Below are positions 1 through 8,905 of a stretch of 64,000 nt of DNA, in pieces. Below the pieces are notes generated by a model. The model saw only the letters and a list, made by a program, of their open reading frames with translations, did not search any database and was not told where the DNA came from. The position numbers and the translations under genes are program-made. Each line of letters begins with the position of its first letter. Position 1 is the stretch's first letter. The stretch is from assembly GCA_022394755.1 (NCBI GenBank), contig JAGFCA010000030.1, forward strand, positions 1 through 64,000. The letters are read 5' to 3'. Source of the stretch: Candidatus Poribacteria bacterium. Its GTDB lineage: Bacteria; Poribacteria; WGA-4E; WGA-3G.

Positions 1-632
1 TTTTCGATAATTTTAGACACAATGTTCACACTCGTGAATAATGTCTGTAGGTCGGGTAGAACGAAGTGAAACCCGACATCTTTTGTTCCTGTTGGATTTC
101 GCAAATTCAACCTAATCTACAAGATAGACTCTAAGTAACACACATTAACGAGAGATTCTTAAAACTAAATAACCGTGGTTCGATGACAGTGGTGTAGTCC
201 TATCACAGAAGCCATCAATTTTCACATTAGGTTCTTGGTTTGGTGGGATTGCAATTCCCGATCTTATAATCTGCAGGACTAAATTTCAATACCCGAGCTT
301 TTTCACTGTAATGAAATATTTAGAATAAATAGTATCCTATTCTAATAGCCTTTAAATAGATTACAGGACGATACCGATGACAGGTATTTCAGCAAAAAGT
401 TATGAAATTATGGAATTATTTTACTCAAAATATCTAACACAAACCTAACTGTAGAAAATAAATCTGAACACCTTAAGAGCAGGCATGATAATTATCATTC
501 AGACAGGTTAAGTAAACCCGTCTATATATTGACATTATTCATTTAATTTTCAGGTAAATATCTTGATCTGACAGGATAAATCGGAGATAGGACTTGCCTT
601 ATGTATATCATAAACAGTATAAGATGCAAGTA
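1..632. other. intergenic region with two hairpins, no gene seen
   Basis: I see no convincing coding frame here. Two inverted repeats lie near the left edge: GTCGGGT at 51-57 pairs with ACCCGAC at 71-77, and GTTGGATTT at 91-99 pairs with AAATTCAAC at 103-111 across a CGC loop, with one G:T pair. They look like members of the dispersed palindromes found elsewhere in this window. The rest is AT-rich and featureless to my eye. Confidence 0.6.
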
Positions 633-2093
633 TTATGCAAGCTGTCGTTGACGGATATCCGCCCAAGGACCGGTGATTGCGAGAGTTATGCCGGGTGTCT
701 GAATATTGACAAACATTGTAGTGCCATCAGGCGAGAAGACAGAACCTGCAAACTCAGAGGTGTTAGATACATTCTTGGCAAATTGATAGGTTTTCCCTTC
801 TGGTGTCACACCTACAAGATACTGATCACCTGGTCCATCTTCACAGATTATGAGATCTCCCCATGGAGTAACTGTCATATTGTCTGCATTTTCAAGAAGG
901 TTGCTGTCATTCGGTTCAATGAATAGCTCAAGTTTTCCAGGAGATTTATCTTCCCGACTCGTACCTTCGTAAGGACTTGGTATATATTTCCATACTTGTC
1001 CTTTGAGTTCTACACCACCATTTGTGCAAGTAAAATACAGTGCGTCCCCACTATACCATATACCTTCGCCTCGTGCAAAAACAGCAGCATCCTTCTCCTC
1101 AACACCTTGCTTACGGAGATCGTCATCTGGGGACTCTACATTTTCAACATCTACCCATTCGACAGAAAGTTCTTGTAAAACAGGATACGGGTCATAAGTC
1201 CATGGAGCATACTTATTCAGAGTAGTTTTCCAATTACGTGTATCTGCTGCCTTTTTATCTCGTATTTTCAAAGCTTGGAGTCGTCCACCCTTGAGGAGTT
1301 CACCGGGTTTTTCAGGTATATATCGATAGAATAATCCATCGTTTCTATCTTCGGTTTGATAGACAATACCCGTTTTTTCATCAACAGCCACTGCTTCATG
1401 ATTAAAACGACCCATAGCTTTTAATGGAGTTGAATCAACTAATCCATGAGTTGTCGTAACAGGAACTTCAAAATTATATCCGTGGTCTTGCTCAAAGGTA
1501 TTCTCTGTCTTTTGTACAGTCTCTTCACAAGATATCCATGTATTCCAGGGTGTTAGACCACCAGCACAATTTCGAATTGTACCTACTAAACTTAGAAAGT
1601 GGTTCTCTAATGTGCCTGTACGTGTATCATAAATGAGAGTTGTCGTTCCTCCCAAACAAGGAGCCTCTTTTGAACCCATATCGTATATCTTATTCGTATC
1701 AACAAGATTGAGTTTTTCGTTATTCCATCCAAATGGACCGACGATCTTGTCTTCAGCTTTTAATTCATGGTTCCGAATAAGTATTGTTTTTCCGTTTGGT
1801 CCAGGAAATGCTGCCATCCCGTCATGCTTACCTGGAACCCACAGTCCATCGTCCATCTTTTCTCCTGTTCTTGAAAAGGCATTAACGGAAAAGCCTTCTG
1901 GTAAATCAATGAGTTGATTAGGGTCTGGAACAAAAACATAAGGGGGTTCAGGTTTGAAACCAGGAACATGTTTTATTAATTTTCGACTTACACCTGTAAA
2001 TCCAAAACCTACAGCAGCCGATGCAGTTGCTATGGATCCGTATCGTAGAAAATCTCTTCGAGATAATTTAGACTTCAAGGGTTCCTTCTCCAA
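633..2093 (-). CDS. PhoX/DUF839-family protein with Tat signal
   Basis: This 486-aa protein probably belongs to the PhoX/DUF839 family, calcium-dependent phosphatase-like beta-propellers exported folded. A twin-arginine signal is visible at residues 11-18 (S-R-R-D-F-L-R-Y), followed by an Ala/Gly-rich hydrophobic stretch to about residue 35. The mature part carries typical family segments: RNHE near residue 108, CAGGLTPW and SCEE near 176-190, NHEA near 232, and ICEDGPGDQYL near 417. The start is unusual. An in-frame TAG lies two codons upstream of the first TTG (2093). A second TTG at 2078 has a GGAGAAGG ribosome site at a good distance and may be the true start. A TGG-extended -10 lies about 200 bp upstream. 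Phosphatase activity is inferred from family resemblance only. Confidence 0.82.
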   Translation of the reverse strand: MEKEPLKSKLSRRDFLRYGSIATASAAVGFGFTGVSRKLIKHVPGFKPEPPYVFVPDPNQLIDLPEGFSVNAFSRTGEKMDDGLWVPGKHDGMAAFPGPNGKTILIRNHELKAEDKIVGPFGWNNEKLNLVDTNKIYDMGSKEAPCLGGTTTLIYDTRTGTLENHFLSLVGTIRNCAGGLTPWNTWISCEETVQKTENTFEQDHGYNFEVPVTTTHGLVDSTPLKAMGRFNHEAVAVDEKTGIVYQTEDRNDGLFYRYIPEKPGELLKGGRLQALKIRDKKAADTRNWKTTLNKYAPWTYDPYPVLQELSVEWVDVENVESPDDDLRKQGVEEKDAAVFARGEGIWYSGDALYFTCTNGGVELKGQVWKYIPSPYEGTSREDKSPGKLELFIEPNDSNLLENADNMTVTPWGDLIICEDGPGDQYLVGVTPEGKTYQFAKNVSNTSEFAGSVFSPDGTTMFVNIQTPGITLAITGPWADIRQRQLA

Positions 2094-2249
2094 TTTCTAT
2101 GGAAACAACAGGTATAGTATTAACCATCATTTAAGAATATAGTAATTGTTAATTTATACGAAAATTGTACTATGTTGTTTAGACATAATCCTTCTAATTC
2201 TCTATATATTAACAACATTTACATGAGACCGTTTCACAAATGATTAATT

Positions 2250-2278
2250 TTGACACTGACACCATGATGTGTTAGAAT
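2250..2278 (+). promoter_or_regulatory. sigma-70-type promoter for leuS
   Basis: TTGACA at 2250-2255 and TAGAAT at 2273-2278 are separated by exactly 17 bases. This is close to the consensus for the housekeeping sigma factor and lies about 120 bases before the leuS start. Transcription would begin near 2285. Confidence 0.6.
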
Positions 2279-2293
2279 TTTACGACAAAAGAA

Positions 2294-2302
2294 AGTATAC
2301 CA
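2294..2302 (-). promoter_or_regulatory. extended -10 for the PhoX-like gene
   Basis: Read on the minus strand this is TGGTATACT, an extended -10 element. No good -35 is visible. It points toward the PhoX-like gene and sits just beyond the leuS promoter, so the two transcripts would diverge from almost the same spot. The same TGGTATA(A/C)T form recurs before several minus-strand genes here. Confidence 0.4.
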
Positions 2303-2398
2303 TATATGTAAAAAATATGTTGATTAATTCTGCACCAAGCAGTTGAGATAGAGTTGTAGAAGTGTGGTGTAAATCCGTATATGAGGAGAAATAGTCCT

Positions 2399-4954
2399 AT
2401 GGAGACACATAGTTATGCCCCTGAAAAAATAGAACCGTACTGGCAATCAGAATGGAAAGAAAAAGAAGCCTTTAAAATCCCAAACGATATAGAGACATTA
2501 TCCCAAAAACCAAAATACTATGTACTCGGAATGTTTCCTTACACATCTGGTGCTGGTTTACACATGGGGCATACCAAGAATTATGTACCTACAGATGTTC
2601 TTGCCAATTTCAAGCGTATGCAAGGTTATAATGTCATGCACCCAATGGGATGGGATGCCTTTGGTCTCCCTACAGAACGAACAGCAGTGCGTGAAAATGA
2701 ACATCCTGCTCATATAACTAAAAGGAATACAGAAACATTTCAACAGCAGATTCAACGTATCGGTCTCTCCTACGATTGGTCGCGGAAAATCGACACCTCC
2801 CTACCAGAATATTATAGATGGACACAATGGATTTTCCTCAAACTCTATGAAAAAGACTTGGCATATCTTGCCGAGGTGCCGGTTAACTGGTGTCCAGCAT
2901 TAGGTACAGTTCTTTCCAATGAAGAGGTTAAAGATGGCAAGTATGTTGAAACAGGGGATCCTGTTGAAAAACGGTTAATGCATCAATGGATGTTGAAAAT
3001 CACTGCATATGCTGAACGTTTGTTGGACGATTTGGATCTATTAGATTGGCCTGATGGTCTGAAAGAGATGCAGAAACATTGGATTGGAAAATCTGATGGG
3101 GCAGAAATAACTTTTAATATTAAAGATAGAAATGATTCATTCACTGTTTTCACGACACGACCAGATACACTCTTTGGGGCAACTTATTGTGTTTTAGCCC
3201 CCGAACATCCTCTTGTTTCTCAAATCACACATCCTGATGCTGTCTCATCTGTTTATGATTATGTACAAGAAGCTTCAAACAAATCAGACCTTCAACGGAC
3301 AGATTTGGCAACAGACAAAACCGGTGTTTTCACAGGAGCTTATGCCATTAACCCATGCAATGACGAACCCATCCCTATCTGGGTAGCAGACTATGTCCTT
3401 ATGACCTATGGAACTGGAGCCATCATGGCTGTTCCAGGACATGATGAACGAGACCATGAATTCGCTACCACATTTGATATTCCTATTATAGAGGTAATCA
3501 GTGGCGGTGAAAAACCAATTGAAGAACAACCATTTGAAGGTGATGGCATCTGTGTTAACTCCGATTTTCTCAACGGCTTGCGAGTTGATGAAGCCAAAGA
3601 AAAGATGATTTCTTGGCTTGAATCAGAAAATAGAGGTGAGCGACAGGTACAATATCGTCTGCGAGACTGGCTTTTTTCGCGCCAACGTTATTGGGGTGAA
3701 CCATTCCCACTTGCACACCTTGAAGATGGAACAATTGTACCGCTACCAGACAGCCACCTTCCTATAGAGCTACCCCCGATTGATGCATATAAACCAACGG
3801 AAGATGGCAAACCACCCCTCGCTCGCGCAGATGAGTCGTGGTTGAAAGTAATACTTCCCGATGGTCAAACTGCAACAAGAGAAACAAACATAATGCCACA
3901 ATGGGCAGGTTCCTGTTGGTATTATCTCCGTTTTTTAGATGCACACAACACAGAAGCTCCTTATGATACAGACCTTGAACAATATTGGATGCCGGTAGAT
4001 CTTTATATGGGTGGGGCAGAACATGCAGTACTCCATCTACTATATGCACGTTTTTGGCATAAAGTACTATATGATTCAGGTATGGTGTCTACAAAAGAGC
4101 CGTTCCAAGGACTTCTTAACCAAGGAACAATACTGGCTGAATCGTTTCAAGACGATGCAGGTAAATACTATTATCCGCACGAGGTGGAACGAAACGGCAA
4201 TGAAGCTGTAGTAAAATCATCAGAAACATCTCTCAACGTTCAATTAGAGAAGATGTCAAAGTCTCGGTTCAATGTAATTAATCCAAATGATGTTATTGAT
4301 AAGTATGGTGCTGATGCCCTACGACTATACTTGCTGTTTATTGGTCCTGTTACAGCAAGTACACCATGGCAGGATGCTGGTGTAGAAGGTGTCTATAGAT
4401 TCCTTCACCGAACATGGAGACTGGTTGTTGACGAACAGAATGGTGAGCTCAGTAAGAAGTTGGCGGACGATGTCGGTTCTGATGATTCTGAACTTTGGAG
4501 AGAACTTCATAAGACCATAAAACAGGTTACTGAAGATACAGAATCGGTAGATAAAATGAATACAGCCATTAGTCAAATGATGATATTCGTTAATGCTGCT
4601 ACCCAAGTAAAATCACTTTCGACAGAAACAGTTAAAATATTCCTGCGTTTACTTGCACCCTATGCCCCACATATAACCCAAGAATTGTGGCACAGAATAG
4701 GCGAAACAGGGTTTATCGCACATACTACTTGGCCAGAATACGACGAGAGTATTCTTGAAACTGCTACAGTTACCATCGTTGTCCAAGTCAACGGAAAACT
4801 TCGGAACCGTTTGCAGCTTTCCGCAGATGCGACGGACGAAGAGAAAGAGGCAGCTGCACTTGCTGATGAAAAAGTCCAACGTTTTACTGAGGGTAAAACG
4901 ATAAGAAAGGTGATTGTCGTTTCAAAAAATAATCTGGTCAATATAGTAGTATAG
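2399..4954 (+). CDS. leuS: leucyl-tRNA synthetase
   Basis: This class I aminoacyl-tRNA synthetase charges tRNA-Leu with leucine in the cytoplasm. From the chosen start it has 851 residues, a normal bacterial length. The HIGH-type motif reads HMGH at 55-58 and the KMSKS motif is intact at 618-622. Between them lie the CP1 editing domain (TTRPDTLFGATY near 260, GTGAIMAVPGHDERD near 343) and LRDWLFSRQRYWGEP near 423. The anticodon-binding and C-terminal domains follow. An upstream in-frame ATG at 2381 overlaps the sequence GAGGAG at 2384-2389. GAGGAG is a strong ribosome site placed about 10 bases before the ATG at 2399, so I take 2399 as the start. It is transcribed from the TTGACA/TAGAAT promoter upstream. 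Identification is secure. Confidence 0.97.
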   Translation: METHSYAPEKIEPYWQSEWKEKEAFKIPNDIETLSQKPKYYVLGMFPYTSGAGLHMGHTKNYVPTDVLANFKRMQGYNVMHPMGWDAFGLPTERTAVRENEHPAHITKRNTETFQQQIQRIGLSYDWSRKIDTSLPEYYRWTQWIFLKLYEKDLAYLAEVPVNWCPALGTVLSNEEVKDGKYVETGDPVEKRLMHQWMLKITAYAERLLDDLDLLDWPDGLKEMQKHWIGKSDGAEITFNIKDRNDSFTVFTTRPDTLFGATYCVLAPEHPLVSQITHPDAVSSVYDYVQEASNKSDLQRTDLATDKTGVFTGAYAINPCNDEPIPIWVADYVLMTYGTGAIMAVPGHDERDHEFATTFDIPIIEVISGGEKPIEEQPFEGDGICVNSDFLNGLRVDEAKEKMISWLESENRGERQVQYRLRDWLFSRQRYWGEPFPLAHLEDGTIVPLPDSHLPIELPPIDAYKPTEDGKPPLARADESWLKVILPDGQTATRETNIMPQWAGSCWYYLRFLDAHNTEAPYDTDLEQYWMPVDLYMGGAEHAVLHLLYARFWHKVLYDSGMVSTKEPFQGLLNQGTILAESFQDDAGKYYYPHEVERNGNEAVVKSSETSLNVQLEKMSKSRFNVINPNDVIDKYGADALRLYLLFIGPVTASTPWQDAGVEGVYRFLHRTWRLVVDEQNGELSKKLADDVGSDDSELWRELHKTIKQVTEDTESVDKMNTAISQMMIFVNAATQVKSLSTETVKIFLRLLAPYAPHITQELWHRIGETGFIAHTTWPEYDESILETATVTIVVQVNGKLRNRLQLSADATDEEKEAAALADEKVQRFTEGKTIRKVIVVSKNNLVNIVV

Positions 4955-5003
4955 ACAATTTTTAGAATACTGTATGAAAGCGTAACTAAAGAAATGAGGA
5001 CTT

Positions 5004-6029
5004 ATGTATTATAAGAGTGTAATTAGTGTGCTATTCTTACTTTTATTACTAAGCGGGATCGTGTTTGCAGAGGATGATGTAGGGAAATTAGTATTTTCCA
5101 CCCGTGAACCATTCCTCAATGAAGACGGTTTTCGAGCAAGGACACGTACACTTGAGAAAGGTAAAAGCACAAGTAAATGGTGGGAATTTTATCAGTATAA
5201 TATTGCTACAATGAATCCAGATGGATCGGATTATCGCCAACTCACCGATGACGGTCTTTCACGGAACCCAAGATTCTCACCGGATAGGAAGCGAATTGCT
5301 TACATTTCTGGCGTGGACGAGTCACAATCTCTACATATTATGTTCGCTGACGGATCAGAGAAAAAGAAACTCATCAGAAAGCAGTATGCTATCCATGATT
5401 TCTGGTGGTCCCCTTTAAGTAATGCTGTTCTTGTTGTTATTGAGATTGACCGCCCGAAAGACCGTTTGGAAAATTGGGAAGTATCTGTTGATGGAAAAAT
5501 AAAACGATGGAGAACTCTACAGTGGGCACAAGGGTGGCTTCATTGGGATGCTAAAGGTGAAAAGGTAAAGGAACCAAATCGAAAATTGGTTGAAGTGTTA
5601 CCTCAAGGAACAAGATGGCCTGAGTGGTCTCCTAACCGGAAATGGATAGCATTTAAAACAGAAGGTTACCTTGCAATAGCCGAACCGGATGTTGTCAGCA
5701 TTGGTAGAACTTGGTTTCTCCAACAGAACGAAGTCCCGTGTGACCGCATTGTAGAATGGAGTCCACATGGTAAACAGATTCTATTCTATACTTCAGGGAA
5801 TATTTGTGTTGCTAATGTAGAACAGGGTAAATTCACAGGTTATGTCAATTTGAGCCTGTACCAAGGACGTGATGCCACATGGTCTCCGGACGCAAACCAA
5901 ATAGCGTTTATTGGGGCAGATTCAAACAGAAGGAATACCAGTGAAATCTTCATTTTAGATGTTGATACTGGAAAAATGGAACAAATTACCTCTACAACAT
6001 ACGACTATTACGATTTACATTGGCGATAG
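5004..6029 (+). CDS. secreted TolB/WD40-like beta-propeller protein
   Basis: This 341-aa protein has a signal peptide (hydrophobic residues 5-22, cleavage likely after VFA) and then a single beta-propeller of the PD40/TolB type. Typical blade signatures are NPDGSDYRQLTDDG near 72, NPRFSPDRKRIAYIS near 87, and ATWSPDANQIAFIG near 295, followed by a final blade ending in ITST. Such propellers usually act in the periplasm as binding scaffolds. No enzymatic residues are evident. It starts 49 bases after leuS with a GAGG ribosome site and may be read from the leuS promoter, although a functional link to translation is not implied. Substrate or partner is unknown. Confidence 0.8.
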   Translation: MYYKSVISVLFLLLLLSGIVFAEDDVGKLVFSTREPFLNEDGFRARTRTLEKGKSTSKWWEFYQYNIATMNPDGSDYRQLTDDGLSRNPRFSPDRKRIAYISGVDESQSLHIMFADGSEKKKLIRKQYAIHDFWWSPLSNAVLVVIEIDRPKDRLENWEVSVDGKIKRWRTLQWAQGWLHWDAKGEKVKEPNRKLVEVLPQGTRWPEWSPNRKWIAFKTEGYLAIAEPDVVSIGRTWFLQQNEVPCDRIVEWSPHGKQILFYTSGNICVANVEQGKFTGYVNLSLYQGRDATWSPDANQIAFIGADSNRRNTSEIFILDVDTGKMEQITSTTYDYYDLHWR

Positions 6030-6374
6030 CTTACATTAGTAGAATAAAATTTTATATTATCCCAAAATTAATCCCGTAGCCGACCAACAAGATTTATTCC
6101 ATTTTCTAATTACCCTCAGTTACAAATGTCCTCTATTTGTTTGTACTACTTCAATTGGTGTGCATTTAATCTTTAGATTGGACCTAACACATATTCTTCT
6201 TTTCCATTTTCGATTCAACATCCTTAAACAGATTTAATAAACGATTTTCTAATCTTCCTGTTTTTACTGGACGGTTTACACTGTATCTGCTATTATAGAC
6301 CAATTCTGGTAACCGTAAGGATTGAGGAAATTCACTATTGACACAAACAACACGTGTGGACAATAGTAATAAAT
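6030..6374. other. intergenic region before RNase J
   Basis: I see no secure gene. A minus-strand frame (6184-6381, TTG start, 65 codons) contains a charged, partly protein-like stretch, but it has no ribosome site and overlaps the RNase J start, so I do not call it. TTGACA at 6338-6343 could be a -35 element for RNase J, but no matching -10 is clear. Confidence 0.4.
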
Positions 6375-8060
6375 ATGACAATAGACAATGACAATTTATC
6401 TAACGAGAATGTCTCCATTATTCCATTAGGAGGATTAGGAGAATTCGGGTTAAACATGATGGTCTATGAGACTGAAAATGACATAGTTGTCATTGATACA
6501 GGTTTCATGTTACCAAGTTCTGATATGCCGGGTGTTGATCTGATTTTTCCAGATATTCACTACCTTGTTGAAAGACAAGAGAAGGTCCGTGGAATACTTC
6601 TCACCCATGGTCATGAGGATCACATCGGTGCTTTAGCGTATGTACTTCAACAGGTTAATGCCCCGGTTTATGGTACTCAATTAACCTTGTCAATAGCCAC
6701 TGGTCGTTTGAAAGAGTATGGTGTATTGGCAGAAGCACAATTGAATGTAATCGAACCGGGTGACCAGATAGAATTGGGAGATTTTTCAGCAGAATTTATA
6801 TATGTTACACACAGTATACCGGATGCCGTAGCAATTGCACTTCACACTCCCGCTGGTATAATAGTTCATACTGGAGACTTCAAATTCGACGCAACACCTG
6901 TAGATGGGAAACTATCGGATATTCAAACGCTTGCACGTTTAGGAAGTGAAGGTGTGGTGCTTCTCCTTTCAGATAGTACAAATGCGAACTGGCCGGGTCA
7001 AACTCCTTCCGAACGAAGTATTTACGATGCTGTAGATAATATCTTTCAAAATACTGACCAGCAATTATTTCTTTGCACATTTTCTTCAAGTCTCCACAGA
7101 ATTCAACAATTTATTGATTTGGCAGAGAAGCATCGCCGTCTTGTTGCTGTTACAGGTCGTTCTCTCACCAATAATATCCGCACAGCAATGGATCTTGGTT
7201 ATCTTGATATTAATCCCGACTTTCTGATTGATGCACGCGAAGTGGCAATGTTCAAACCTGATGAAGTCGTAGTCTTTACGACAGGCAGCCAAGGTGAACC
7301 CAGATCAGCATTAGCATTATTAGCCCTTGACAATCATCCATTTTTGAGGATTGAACCACATGATACAGTAGTCCTATCAGCCCGATTAATTCCCGGTAAT
7401 GAGAGATCTGTTGGAAATGTACTTAATCATTTGCTTAGACGTGGTGCAAATATTTACCATGAAAAGAATGCAAATGTTCATGTGTCTGGCCACGGGGCAT
7501 GTGAAGATTTAAAACTGATGTTGAATCTTCTACAACCTAAGTTTTTCGTTCCAATTCACGGCGAATACCAAAATTTAATTCGTCATGCCGAACTCGCTGA
7601 ATCTGTTGGAATACCAGCAGAGAATATAAGAGTTGCAGAAGATGGCGAACTTATACAGCTGACACCTAATTCATGTGAAGTGTTTGAACGAGAAGGACGA
7701 TCAGGGAGAGTCCTGGTTGATGGAAAACCAGAGATTGGCCTTGAAGACATTGTACTACGGGATAGAATTCAACTTTCGCAAGATGGCATGGTAATCCCAA
7801 TTATTGTTATGCATAGTGATGGGGGTAAGATAGCAACGGAACCTGAAATTATTTCACGTGGATTTGTTTATATGGATGAATCTGAAGAACTTATGGAAGA
7901 GGCGAAAGAAATTACACGTAGGGTGATAGAAAACCTTACTGATGAGCAGAAGCATGAAACAGAAACAATACAGGATGAAATTCGTACTGCTCTCCGTAGA
8001 TTCTTTACCCAACAGATGCAACGCAGTCCTTTAGTTCTTCCTGTCGTTATGCGAGTTTAG
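6375..8060 (+). CDS. rnj: ribonuclease J
   Basis: This is a metallo-beta-lactamase/beta-CASP ribonuclease that processes and degrades RNA with endonuclease and 5'-3' exonuclease activity in the cytoplasm. From the chosen ATG it has 561 residues, the usual length. The zinc motif HGHEDH is at 78-83. Further metal ligands lie in HTGDFKFD near 170 and HGEYQN near 397. The beta-CASP region includes TGSQGEPRSAL near 308 and LSARLIPGNE near 339. The C-terminal RNase J domain follows. A GTG at 6354 also opens this frame, but the protein from ATG 6375 matches the usual short N-terminus before SIIPLGGLGEFG. No strong ribosome site marks either start. Housekeeping gene, no oddities. Confidence 0.93.
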   Translation: MTIDNDNLSNENVSIIPLGGLGEFGLNMMVYETENDIVVIDTGFMLPSSDMPGVDLIFPDIHYLVERQEKVRGILLTHGHEDHIGALAYVLQQVNAPVYGTQLTLSIATGRLKEYGVLAEAQLNVIEPGDQIELGDFSAEFIYVTHSIPDAVAIALHTPAGIIVHTGDFKFDATPVDGKLSDIQTLARLGSEGVVLLLSDSTNANWPGQTPSERSIYDAVDNIFQNTDQQLFLCTFSSSLHRIQQFIDLAEKHRRLVAVTGRSLTNNIRTAMDLGYLDINPDFLIDAREVAMFKPDEVVVFTTGSQGEPRSALALLALDNHPFLRIEPHDTVVLSARLIPGNERSVGNVLNHLLRRGANIYHEKNANVHVSGHGACEDLKLMLNLLQPKFFVPIHGEYQNLIRHAELAESVGIPAENIRVAEDGELIQLTPNSCEVFEREGRSGRVLVDGKPEIGLEDIVLRDRIQLSQDGMVIPIIVMHSDGGKIATEPEIISRGFVYMDESEELMEEAKEITRRVIENLTDEQKHETETIQDEIRTALRRFFTQQMQRSPLVLPVVMRV

Positions 8061-8110
8061 ACGAAATTGAGAATTAGATGATAGGGAGGTTTGAAGTAAT
8101 TCGGAATGTC

Positions 8111-8125
8111 GGTTCAACTGGAACC
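8111..8125 (+). terminator. weak hairpin between convergent genes
   Basis: GGTTC (8111-8115) pairs with GAACC (8121-8125) and is followed by a T-rich stretch. It sits between the convergent RNase J and Uma2 genes and could end the RNase J transcript. The five-pair stem is short, so the call is tentative. Confidence 0.3.
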
Positions 8126-8188
8126 TTTAAATTGTTTTCATCACTTTCATTTATAATTAGCGGTTTTGTGGATATCGTTAGGTCTTCA

Positions 8189-8854
8189 TTAGTGTTTTTC
8201 ACGAAGAAGCTTAATTTCTTCTAATGCCCTTTCTAATTTAGCTTCAGCGGTTTCTGCTCTAACTTCTGCGGTTTCTGCTCTTTCTGGTAGTGTCTGTAAC
8301 CATTCCGATGTAGTTGGATTATATAATTTCAATATTCCTTCACGTTCTCCTAATTCCAAACCTAAGACAGTGGATGGTAAGCGTTCATTTTTAAAATTAA
8401 TCTCTTCATATACACCATCATTCAAACGAAATCCAATAAAACTGGGAACGATTTCTCCAAGTGGGTCATAGATGAAATACTCCTCAACCTCAAGTACAGA
8501 AGCATAAAGTTGTTTCTTCTTTCTCATATCATCGTTAAAAGTACTTGGACTTGCTATCTCTAACACAAAATCTGGGGTCCGTCCTTCCTCCCAAGTCAAG
8601 TATGTCCTTCTTTGCTTTTTCGCGACACCAAAAGCGACGAAAACATCTGGTGCAACAGACTTCGTTGCGTTCCCTTCTTCATAGTACATAAACATATTGC
8701 CAGAAATACAGACATCTTCACGATCTCTGTAATAATGTTTAAGCATTTGTATAAAATCCATCATTAAGTCGCGATGTATTTCTGTTTCAGCCATAGGTTT
8801 CCCATCTGATTCAGGATAGAAAATTGACGGCACTGCCTGTATTGTCTTTTGCAT
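8189..8854 (-). CDS. Uma2-family (DUF820) restriction-like endonuclease
   Basis: This 221-aa protein is a Uma2/DUF820 PD-(D/E)XK nuclease-fold protein. The family is abundant in cyanobacteria and similar genomes, usually with unknown targets. The core reads PDVFVAFG, then PDFVLEIASPST, then KKKQLYA, then EEYFIYDP, giving the expected acidic residues and lysine. A charged C-terminal tail of about 35 residues built on repeated RAETAE units is predicted to form a coiled coil, as in many family members. I chose the eighth-codon ATG (8854) because GGGAG sits 8 bases upstream. The in-frame ATGs at 8872-8875 lie before that site. No partner methyltransferase is adjacent, and a role in DNA cleavage is inferred from the fold only. 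Confidence 0.9.
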   Translation of the reverse strand: MQKTIQAVPSIFYPESDGKPMAETEIHRDLMMDFIQMLKHYYRDREDVCISGNMFMYYEEGNATKSVAPDVFVAFGVAKKQRRTYLTWEEGRTPDFVLEIASPSTFNDDMRKKKQLYASVLEVEEYFIYDPLGEIVPSFIGFRLNDGVYEEINFKNERLPSTVLGLELGEREGILKLYNPTTSEWLQTLPERAETAEVRAETAEAKLERALEEIKLLREKH

Positions 8855-8905
8855 AATGTGATCTCCCATCATCAATCAATACAGTTACACTCTCAGAATA
8901 CTCTG

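Noticed and set aside
594..926. 110-codon plus-strand frame
   Set aside because: It lies antisense to the well-supported PhoX-like gene and has no ribosome site or protein-like composition.
6354..6356. GTG as start of RNase J
   Set aside because: The ATG at 6375 gives the usual N-terminus; the GTG would add seven unusual residues. Neither has a strong ribosome site, so this is a preference only.
6184..6381. 65-codon minus-strand frame before RNase J
   Set aside because: TTG start without a ribosome site, overlapping the RNase J start. Part of it (RPVKTGRLENRLLNLF) looks protein-like, so a decayed gene is not excluded.
8189..8854. part of a restriction-modification system
   Set aside because: Uma2 proteins share the nuclease fold, but there is no methyltransferase or specificity gene nearby.
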